NCBI RefSeq assembly: GCF_947500705.1
Contig: NZ_CANMSY010000001.1
Coordinates: forward strand, 434,001-498,000
DNA length: 64,000 nt
Source of the DNA: an uncultured Brachybacterium sp.
GTDB lineage: Bacteria > Actinomycetota > Actinomycetes > Actinomycetales > Dermabacteraceae
Direction: 5' to 3'
Both the position numbers and the translations under genes were made by a program. The notes under the pieces were generated by a model that was not told the origin of the DNA, did not search any database, and saw only the letters and a list, made by a program, of their open reading frames with translations. This document shows, piece after piece, positions 35,277 to 41,903 of this stretch. Position 1 is the first letter of the stretch. Every line of letters starts with the position of its first letter.

Positions 35277-35442
35277 GGTGGTGGCGTTCTGGGTGTGGGC
35301 ATCGCGTCATGCGCGGTCGCACAGTCTGAGAGCGCGGAGCTCGGGGCCGGCGTGCACGCAGCTCGCGGAATCCAGGTGCTCGCATTCTGCGGACGCGGCA
35401 CGCAGCAGCGGGCGCTGCGCAGAAAAGGCTGAAGAAAAGAAT

Positions 35443-35476
35443 GGAGCGGCGCCGCGATCTCTCGCGGCGCCGCTCC
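35443..35476 (-). terminator. Intrinsic terminator of the small-RNA candidate
   Basis: GGAGCGGCGCCGCGA and TCGCGGCGCCGCTCC form a perfect 15-bp stem with a 4-nt loop. On the minus strand it is followed by ATTCTTTTCTTC, a U-rich tail; on the plus strand there is none. It is therefore oriented for leftward transcription. Confidence 0.75.
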
Positions 35477-35605
35477 GGACGAGCCGTTTGCATCGGGATC
35501 AGGCGTACACGTGATCTAGCTGCGGTGGCGCTTTCGACGCCTCACAGCCGGTCCGTTGCGGGGACCAGTCGTACGTGGGTTCCGATGCCGGTATTCGTCG
35601 TTGTG
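35443..35605 (-). ncRNA. Candidate structured small RNA divergent from the tad operon
   Basis: A promoter on the minus strand (35640-35612) and an intrinsic terminator (35476-35443) bound about 160 nt with no credible reading frame. The RNA can fold compactly. GCAUCGG (35588-35582) pairs with CCGAUGC (35496-35490), and CGUAC (35575-35571) with GUACG (35508-35504), closing a domain with two hairpins: CUGGUCC/GGACCGG (35568-35548), and GCUGUG/CGCAGC extended by GGCGU/GCGCC (35548-35519). In mycobacteria the sRNA B11 (6C family) also lies next to ssd, but the 6C hallmark of C-rich loops is absent here. Function unknown; inferred from sequence only. Confidence 0.5.
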
Positions 35606-35611
35606 AAGATC

Positions 35612-35640
35612 ACACTACGCGCCTGTCGACGGGTGCGCAA
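35612..35640 (-). promoter_or_regulatory. Promoter of the small-RNA candidate
   Basis: TTGCGC (35640-35635) and TAGTGT (35617-35612) are separated by exactly 17 bp on the minus strand. Initiation is expected near 35605. No start codon follows at a leaderless distance, which fits a non-coding product. Confidence 0.55.
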
Positions 35641-35738
35641 GGACTCGGGTCCCGCGGACCGTTCCTCCACATAACGGGGTTGTCCACCATCCCCGGCTCG
35701 GTCTGTCCGGTGTTCCCGATTACGGCCAGCATGGCCGC

Positions 35739-36899
35739 ATGACCAGCACAGCGTCCCTCACCGCCGCACTCGATGCCCCGATCCCGGGCCTGCCGGGCGC
35801 GGCGATCCCGACGGAGCCGGACAGTCCTTCCGACACGTCGCCGCGGCGCCGGAGCGCACGGTTCCCGGGGCCCCCGAGCGCTGCCGCAGCTCCTGGTCCA
35901 GGCACCCGTCCGCGGGTGTGCTGGATGGGCTCGGAAGGGCCGCTGCGCGAGCTGGTGCGGGACCACGCGATGGCGATCGGGGCCGAGCTGTCGGAGGTGA
36001 TCGACGGTGGGGCGATCGCCTGCGTGGTGGCCGACGCCGACGCTCTCGGGAAGGGTGCCGACGTGATCGGCAGGGCTCGGTCGCCGCTGCTGGTGGTGAC
36101 CGCCGAGAGCGAGGTCCCGGCTGCGGTGTGGCCGCTCGCGCTCGAGGCCGGCGCACGTGCCGTGATCGCGCTGCCGGGCAGCTCCGAGGAGCTGCTCTCC
36201 TGTCTGGCCGAACTTGCCCGCCCCCGCACCGCGTCGCTGCTGCTCGGGGTGGTCGGTGGCAGCGGCGGGGCCGGTGCCTCGAGCTTCGCGGCGCGGCTCG
36301 CCGCTGCGTTCCGATCCCACGGACCGGTGACTCTGATCGATGCCGATCCGCTGGGCGGCGGGCTGGATCTGCTGGTCGAGGCCCCGGCGACCGCAGGGAT
36401 CAGCTGGGCGGAGACCACCGGTCTGGGCCCGGACGACGGGGAGGCGCTGCGCGAAGGCCTGCCCGCGGTGGACGAGGTGCACCTGCTGGTCGCCCAGGAA
36501 GGGCTGGGACCGGACCGATCCGCGGTCTCCCGGGTGCTGTCCGCCCTGTCACCGCTGGGTGGGACCGTGGTGGTGGATCTGAGCTCGGAGATGGTCCCGA
36601 CGGCCGCGGAGCATCTCGATCGCCTGCTGGTGATCGTTCCCGCCACCGACCATGCAGTGCGCTCAGCGGCACGGCGTCTGCGCGCTTGGCAGCTGCCTGA
36701 GGGTCTCGCCCAGGTGGTGGTGCGCCGCAGCGGCGCTCTCCACGGTCGGGAGGTCTGCGAGGATCTCGCCCTCCCTCTCGCCGCGACCTTCCATGACAGC
36801 TCCCGTGGCACCGTGCCGCTGCTGGACGTGCGCCGGCGGGGTGCTGACCGCGCCGCGCGGAATCTGGCCGCCGCGCTGAGCGCCGAGGTCCACTCATGA
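35739..36899 (+). CDS. ssd: Septum-site/pilus ATPase Ssd (CpaE/TadZ-like)
   Basis: A 386-aa protein. Residues 1-55 are Pro/Ser/Arg-rich, about 58-155 a degenerate receiver-like domain, and about 160-386 a ParA/MinD-type P-loop domain with VVGGSGGAGASSFA in place of the canonical GKGGxGKT (the signature lysines are absent, as in many TadZ/Ssd proteins) and LIDADPLGGGLD. TadZ proteins position the Tad pilus machine at the pole; the mycobacterial Ssd affects septation. First gene of the tad operon, overlapping tadA by ATGA. Confidence 0.82.
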   Translation: MTSTASLTAALDAPIPGLPGAAIPTEPDSPSDTSPRRRSARFPGPPSAAAAPGPGTRPRVCWMGSEGPLRELVRDHAMAIGAELSEVIDGGAIACVVADADALGKGADVIGRARSPLLVVTAESEVPAAVWPLALEAGARAVIALPGSSEELLSCLAELARPRTASLLLGVVGGSGGAGASSFAARLAAAFRSHGPVTLIDADPLGGGLDLLVEAPATAGISWAETTGLGPDDGEALREGLPAVDEVHLLVAQEGLGPDRSAVSRVLSALSPLGGTVVVDLSSEMVPTAAEHLDRLLVIVPATDHAVRSAARRLRAWQLPEGLAQVVVRRSGALHGREVCEDLALPLAATFHDSSRGTVPLLDVRRRGADRAARNLAAALSAEVHS

Positions 36900-38146
36900 G
36901 CGCCCCCGCTTCCCCTGCTCTCGACGAGGACATCTCACCGCTGCTGGAGCTGGTGCGGGAGGACCTGGTGCGATCCCCCGGCGTGGTGGATGTGCCGCGC
37001 ATCGTCCGTGTGCTCCGCCGTCAAGGGCGGGTGCTCGGTGCGGCAGCAACCCTTGAGCTCACCTCGCGGCTCCGTGACCACGTGGACGGTCTCGGCCCGC
37101 TCCAGGCCCTGGTCGCTCCCGGGGTGACAGACCTGCTGGTCAACGACGACGGGACAGTCTGGGTCGATGATGCCGAGGGGCTGCACCTGGCCTCGGTGCA
37201 CCTGGGTCCGGGACAAGCCCGTGACCTCGCGGTACGGCTCGCCACCGCGGGCGGACGACGCCTCGATGACGCGGTGCCGTGGGCCGATGCGCATCTGCCT
37301 TCCGGCATCCGCTTCCATGCAGTGCTGCCGCCGCTGTCTCCGGGAGGGGCAATCCTGTCGCTGCGCCTGCCCTCGTCCGCCCGCCTCGACCTCGAGGATC
37401 TGGAGCGGTTCGGTGCGATCGGTCCCGCCTCCCGTGAGGTGCTGCAGGCGATCATCGCAGCGCGAGTGCCGTTCCTGATCACCGGCGGGACCGGGACCGG
37501 GAAGTCGACGCTGCTGGCTGCGATGCTGCGCGAGGTGTCGTCAGAAGAGCGGATCGTGATCGTCGAAGACGTGCTCGAACTCGCCGTGGACCATCCCCAT
37601 GTGGTGCACCTGCAGTCCCGGCATGCGAACAGCGAAGGGGCCGGCGCAGTGGACCTCACCGCCCTGGTCCGACAGAGCCTGCGGATGCGACCGGATCGGG
37701 TGGTCCTCGGAGAGTGCCGTGGCGGCGAGATCCGCGAGCTCCTGCAGGCATTGAACACCGGGCATGAGGGCGGCTGCGGCACCGTTCACGCCAACACCGC
37801 TGCAGATGTCCCCGCTCGACTCGAGGCATTGGGCGCGCTCGGCGGACTCGACCGTGGAGCACTGGCCGCGCAGGTCGCCAGCGCCCTGGAGGTGGTGGTC
37901 CAGCTTGCGCGCCGAGACGGAGTGCGGGTGCTCGAGGAGATCGCTCTCCTGTATCGCGGCGAGGACGGGATGCTGCGCACCTCGACCGCGCTGCGGGCCC
38001 GTGCCGGACGCCTCGAGGAGGGACCGGCTGCGGAGGCTCTCGCCGAACGGGTCCGCACCGCCGGGCGCATACCCGCCGCTCGTTCGGCAGACGTGGCGAG
38101 ACCTGCTTCGCGGAGATCGCGGACCCCTCACAGGAGGTCGGCATGA
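36896..38146 (+). CDS. tadA: Tad pilus assembly ATPase TadA/CpaF
   Basis: A 416-aa secretion ATPase: N-terminal domain with VTDLLVNDDGTVWVD (about residue 88), Walker A ITGGTGTGKSTLL (about 200), Asp box IVIVEDVLELAVDHPHVVHL, Walker B RMRPDRVVLGECRGGE (about 262) and His box GHEGGCGTVHANTA (about 290). It forms the hexameric motor for Flp pilus extension and retraction. Coupled by ATGA overlaps to ssd and to the TadBC gene. Confidence 0.93.
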   Translation: MSAPASPALDEDISPLLELVREDLVRSPGVVDVPRIVRVLRRQGRVLGAAATLELTSRLRDHVDGLGPLQALVAPGVTDLLVNDDGTVWVDDAEGLHLASVHLGPGQARDLAVRLATAGGRRLDDAVPWADAHLPSGIRFHAVLPPLSPGGAILSLRLPSSARLDLEDLERFGAIGPASREVLQAIIAARVPFLITGGTGTGKSTLLAAMLREVSSEERIVIVEDVLELAVDHPHVVHLQSRHANSEGAGAVDLTALVRQSLRMRPDRVVLGECRGGEIRELLQALNTGHEGGCGTVHANTAADVPARLEALGALGGLDRGALAAQVASALEVVVQLARRDGVRVLEEIALLYRGEDGMLRTSTALRARAGRLEEGPAAEALAERVRTAGRIPAARSADVARPASRRSRTPHRRSA

Positions 38147-39234
38147 TCATCGCGACGCTCGCCCTCGCCCTCGCCCTCGCACTGTGCTGGGTGCTCTCCC
38201 CGCCAGCGCTCACCATCACCACCGTCCCGCCGCTGCGAGGACCGCGCCAGACCGCTGCGGGACCGCTCGAGATGGCGCGTCTGGTGGAGCAGCTGGCCAC
38301 GATCATCAGCTCCGGCTCAGGCGTCCGCCAGGCCTGGTCGGCCCTGGCCCGCACCTTGCCCGAGGGAGACCTGCAGGACCTCTCCCGCGCCGCCGCCTCC
38401 GGTGCGGACCCGCGCCGCGCCGCCGGGGCGCGCCTGCGGCGGTCCGACATGGTCAATGCCCTCGGGGCAGCCCTCGCAGTTTGTGCACGGACCGGTGCGC
38501 CCACGGCCGGGATGCTGCAGAGCCTCGCGGACGCGCTGCGGGACCTTCATGACGCCGCACAGGCTCGCCGCAGCGCCTTCGCCGGCCCGCGGTCCACCGC
38601 CCGGATCCTGCTGGTGCTCCCCTTGGCCGGGCTCGGGCTCGGAATGCTGCTGGGCGGGGAACCGCTGCGACTGCTGCTGGCCTCCCCGGCGGGAAACCTG
38701 CTGGGCCTGACCGGGCTGTTGCTCACCGCTCTAGGCTGGTGGTGGATGCACCAGCTGATCCGGAGAGCAGACCCTCCCCGGGGGCACCGAGTGGACCCCT
38801 CCGTCGGGCTCGAGCTGATCGCCGGAGCGCTCGAGTCCGGACTGCCGCTGGCTCTCGCCGTCGCCGCTGTCGGAGACTCCCTCGGGGAGGACCCCGACGC
38901 GACCGCTCTGACCAAGCTCGCCACCGCCCTCACCGCCGGTGTCCCCGCCTCCCACGCGACCCGGGGCCTGCCACCGACATGGAGCGCGCTCGAGCAGTCC
39001 GCCGCCCTCTCCGAAGGCGCCGGAGCGGACCTCGCTCGAGTGCTCCGCTCCGCGGCCCGCGATGCCCGGCGTGGTCGAGCCCGTGATGCCGAGGTGCTCG
39101 CCGCTCAACTCGCAGTCCGCCTCGTGCTGCCCACCGGCCTGACCCTGCTTCCCGCCTTCGTGGCGCTCGGCATCATCCCCACCGTGGTGTCCCTGCTCGG
39201 CGGCGCCTTCTCCCTCACCCTCGGTGGAGCGTGA
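38143..39234 (+). CDS. Fused TadB/TadC-type inner-membrane platform protein
   Basis: 363 aa containing two T2SSF-like halves. Half one: one N-terminal span, helical bundle about 45-145 (VEQLATIISSGSGVRQAW) and two spans (about 150-205). Half two: bundle about 228-325 (GLELIAGALESGLPLALA) and a terminal span. In other tad loci, including mycobacteria, TadB and TadC are separate genes; here one compact reading frame holds both. It should form the membrane platform that TadA drives. No stop or frameshift interrupts it. Confidence 0.8.
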   Translation: MIIATLALALALALCWVLSPPALTITTVPPLRGPRQTAAGPLEMARLVEQLATIISSGSGVRQAWSALARTLPEGDLQDLSRAAASGADPRRAAGARLRRSDMVNALGAALAVCARTGAPTAGMLQSLADALRDLHDAAQARRSAFAGPRSTARILLVLPLAGLGLGMLLGGEPLRLLLASPAGNLLGLTGLLLTALGWWWMHQLIRRADPPRGHRVDPSVGLELIAGALESGLPLALAVAAVGDSLGEDPDATALTKLATALTAGVPASHATRGLPPTWSALEQSAALSEGAGADLARVLRSAARDARRGRARDAEVLAAQLAVRLVLPTGLTLLPAFVALGIIPTVVSLLGGAFSLTLGGA

Positions 39235-39350
39235 GGACATGACCACCGGGATCCTCCCGGTGCACCGGCCCCTCCCGGAGCCGGTGACCGGCAGCTGCGG
39301 CTGCCGACCCCGGGGCGGCGAACACCGTCCCCGAACCGAAGGAGAACCAC

Positions 39351-39551
39351 ATGTCCCTCACCAAGGAGCGGCTGCGCCGCACCCTCGACCGCGTGATGCG
39401 GGACGAGTCCGGCGCCTCGACCGCGGAATACGCGATCACGGTGCTCGCCGCCTGCGGCTTCGCCGCCGTCCTGGTCGCCCTGCTGGCGTCCGGGGAGGTG
39501 CGCGAACTGCTGATGGGGATCATCACCTCAGCTCTGTCCAAGGGGTCATGA
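39351..39551 (+). CDS. Flp-like pilin (DUF4244)
   Basis: A 66-aa protein: basic leader, DESGASTAEYAITVLAACGF as the prepilin-type junction (Glu five residues into the mature part after the Gly) and one hydrophobic helix. This is the DUF4244 pilin of actinobacterial Tad loci and would be the pilus subunit. GAAGGAGAA precedes the ATG. The 116-bp gap before it contains a small hairpin, CACCGGGA/TCCCGGTG. No prepilin peptidase is visible in the window. Confidence 0.85.
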   Translation: MSLTKERLRRTLDRVMRDESGASTAEYAITVLAACGFAAVLVALLASGEVRELLMGIITSALSKGS

Positions 39552-39946
39552 TGCCGCGGTCCGCCCGGTCGTCCCGTCTGCGGGACGACCGGGGGTCCGC
39601 CACCGCGGAGACCGCGATCGTGCTCCCTGTGGTCGTCGTCATGGTGCTCGTCGTGCTGCTGACCGGAGCCGGGCTGGGCACCCAGGTGCGGCTCGAGAGC
39701 GCGGCACGCGGTGCTGCCCGGGAGATGGCCCGCGGCGAGGATCCGGCCGCAGCCACCGCCGTCGCCCAGCGGATCGGCGGCGACGGCACGACGGTCGAGA
39801 TCGCTGGTGGCGGCGAGTGGGTGCGAGTGGAGGTCAGGCGCACCCTGCACGCCCCCGCCGGAGCCCTGTCCGGGGCGAGCTGGGAGCTGAGCGCCGATGC
39901 CGAGGCCCGGCTCGAACCCCACCTGCTGTCGGGGAGAGCACCATGA
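39548..39946 (+). CDS. TadE-like minor pilin
   Basis: 132 aa with DDRGSATAETAIVLPVVVVMV near the N-terminus, the TadE signature (Glu followed by one hydrophobic helix), then a globular beta-rich domain of about 85 residues. TadE/TadF pseudopilins are needed for pilus assembly. It starts on ATGATG overlapping the pilin stop and ends overlapping the next start (ATGA at 39943). Confidence 0.85.
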   Translation: MMPRSARSSRLRDDRGSATAETAIVLPVVVVMVLVVLLTGAGLGTQVRLESAARGAAREMARGEDPAAATAVAQRIGGDGTTVEIAGGGEWVRVEVRRTLHAPAGALSGASWELSADAEARLEPHLLSGRAP

Positions 39947-40275
39947 GCACCGGTGCGGCGTCGGTGCTGGCCTGGACCGGTGCCGCCACCGCGGTGGTCG
40001 GGGGCCTCTCGTTGCTGGGCAGCGGGGTGATCGCCCAGTCCCGTGCCGAGACCGCCGCGGATCTCGCCGCCCTCGCCGGCGCCGATGCCGTCGCCGCCGC
40101 CCACGGCCAGCCCTGCGAGGTGGCCGCGGAGGCCGCCGATCGGAACGGGGCACTGCTGGTCGCCTGCGAGCAGCGTGACTGGGACGTGCTGGTCGCGGTA
40201 CAGGTGGAAGCCTCGCCGCTGCCGGTGGCGATCTCCCGCGCCCGAGCCGGGCCCGGGCCGGCGGACCTGCCGTGA
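39943..40275 (+). CDS. TadG-like/Rv3654c-type membrane protein
   Basis: 110 aa with one N-terminal hydrophobic helix followed by QSRAETAADLAALAGADA, the motif of TadG/Rv3654c-type proteins that end actinobacterial tad operons. Two Cys residues (CEVAA and VACEQ) in the outer part could form a disulfide. Last gene of the operon; no clear terminator follows. Confidence 0.8.
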   Translation: MSTGAASVLAWTGAATAVVGGLSLLGSGVIAQSRAETAADLAALAGADAVAAAHGQPCEVAAEAADRNGALLVACEQRDWDVLVAVQVEASPLPVAISRARAGPGPADLP

Positions 40276-40340
40276 CGGTGCGATGAGAAGCGGCGAGGGT
40301 GCCGCTGATCAGCTGCTCACCCCTCACCGCTCGCTTCTGC

Positions 40341-41765
40341 TCAGGCCGCCTGGTCCCTCAGCGGTGGAGCGGCGCGGCGTGCGGCCCGGGCCGTCACCCG
40401 TTCCAGCGGACCGCGACCGCAGAAGGCAGCCCACGCCAGGCACGCCAGGATCAGGGCCAGGCTCATCAGCGCCCACACCGGGTTGCTGGACACCCATCCG
40501 CCGGGCCCGACCATCGCGAAGAGAGCGAGCACATGGACCGAATAGGCGGTCAGCGGCATCGCCCCCAGGGCGGACAGCGGCAGCAGCACCCATCGCAGCG
40601 GCCGTGCGAGCAGCAGCAGGGTCCCGATCAGGCACAGCGCGATCCCACCGGAGCGGAAGATCTCCACGGTGGAGCCGGAATGGGGAGAGAGCGAGAACAC
40701 CGACTCGAGCAGCATCACCCCGGGATCCATGTCGATCAGGTACTGGGGATAGGAGCTCCATCCCTCACCGCCGGGATCCTCGGACCACGAGGACTCCTCC
40801 TCCAGCCAGGTGTCCGCGTAATCGGGCGGCTCGCAGTAGACGGTCGGATCACCGGGGTAGGGCGGGTAGCAGACCAGACCGGTCAGATCGATCTCCTCCC
40901 CCGGGACCGTGGCCACGTCGCCGTCCCAGGACTCCTCGTCCGCTGCCGCCCACGACGAGTCCTCCCCCGAGCTGCCGGAGGCCGCCCCCTCCTCCCAGGA
41001 GGAGCCGCTCCCCGTGGCGCCCGGAGCCAGGGCGCCGAGCAGCATCGCGAACAGCAGCCCTGCGCCGGTGCCGAGGACGGCGAGCGCCGCCCCGATCCCC
41101 GCCACGATGGCCCCGACCCGGCGGCGCTCCAGCGACAGCCGTCCCAGCGCCATGCCCACCAGCATCAGGGGCGCCCAGGCCGTGAACCGATAGATGCCGG
41201 TCAGCACCAGCATCGCCCCGCTCCCATATCCCCCGAGCGAAAGCACCTCGACGGCGGTGACCAGGACCGGCCCCACCAGCGCGATCGGGAGCGCGAGCAG
41301 CAGCAGCCTGCTCGCACGCAGCCGCAGCACAGGCATCGCTGCGATGTACATGACCCCGTAGAAGGTGAGTATCACCGCGACTCCTGTACCGAGCATCTCC
41401 AGCACCAGCCCGATCACGAAGATCACCGCCCCGCGGCCGAGGAGCGCAAGACGCAGCCGCGGCAGCTCCTCCGGTGCGGGCAGCCGGGTCCGGCCCGTCA
41501 TCAGCGCGATCGAGACTCCCGCCAGCACCGCGAACAGCAGGGCCGAATTCCCGTGCACCACAGAGAGGTAGCTCAGCGGATCGCCCGGAGAGAACTCCGG
41601 GATGTTCCCCACATGCGCGCCGATCATCCCGAGGATCGCGAGACCCCGTGCCACATCCAGCGCAGAGATCCGGGGAGGCGAGATCAGGGCACGCAGCCGC
41701 TGCTGCGGGCCGGCACTCCCCTGCGGCCTTCCCACGACCGGTCGATCCGCGAGCGCACTGCTCAT
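40341..41765 (-). CDS. DUF418 / acyltransferase-like membrane protein
   Basis: A 474-aa polytopic protein with RISALDVARGLAILGMIGAHVG (residues 32-53), the motif shared by heparan-alpha-glucosaminide N-acetyltransferase-like and DUF418 proteins, and about ten membrane segments. Between two spans lies a 105-residue insertion (about 248-355) rich in Ser, Trp, Glu and Asp, with paired Cys at 299 and 311. ATG 41765 is chosen because the frame upstream is low-quality sequence and GGGAG lies close. It may acylate an envelope glycan; that is inference. Confidence 0.75.
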   Translation of the reverse strand: MSSALADRPVVGRPQGSAGPQQRLRALISPPRISALDVARGLAILGMIGAHVGNIPEFSPGDPLSYLSVVHGNSALLFAVLAGVSIALMTGRTRLPAPEELPRLRLALLGRGAVIFVIGLVLEMLGTGVAVILTFYGVMYIAAMPVLRLRASRLLLLALPIALVGPVLVTAVEVLSLGGYGSGAMLVLTGIYRFTAWAPLMLVGMALGRLSLERRRVGAIVAGIGAALAVLGTGAGLLFAMLLGALAPGATGSGSSWEEGAASGSSGEDSSWAAADEESWDGDVATVPGEEIDLTGLVCYPPYPGDPTVYCEPPDYADTWLEEESSWSEDPGGEGWSSYPQYLIDMDPGVMLLESVFSLSPHSGSTVEIFRSGGIALCLIGTLLLLARPLRWVLLPLSALGAMPLTAYSVHVLALFAMVGPGGWVSSNPVWALMSLALILACLAWAAFCGRGPLERVTARAARRAAPPLRDQAA

Positions 41766-41903
41766 CCTTGGCTCCCTCACCCCTGGCGACCTGAGGCCGC
41801 TCCCCTCTCCGAGCGCCGGAGAACATGCTGATTCTGGGGCCGCGCCGGGGAATCGCACCGCAGCGTCGCATCACGGTTCGGTCACGGTGCGGACAGTGCG
41901 TCG

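Noticed and set aside
35300-35410. Cysteine-containing minus-strand frame between xth and the small-RNA candidate
   Set aside because: It reads CEHLDSASCVHAG with good codon bias, but has no start codon and lies behind the small-RNA terminator; too short to call a gene or a relic with confidence.
35443-35605. Assignment of the small-RNA candidate to the known 6C family
   Set aside because: Position next to ssd fits, but neither strand shows hairpin loops with runs of six cytosines, and the strand relative to ssd differs from mycobacterial B11. Left as an unassigned candidate.
36896-39234. Type IV secretion or conjugation genes
   Set aside because: The ATPase and T2SSF-type membrane protein belong to a Tad pilus operon: Ssd, DUF4244 pilin and TadE-like genes adjoin, and there is no relaxase or coupling protein.
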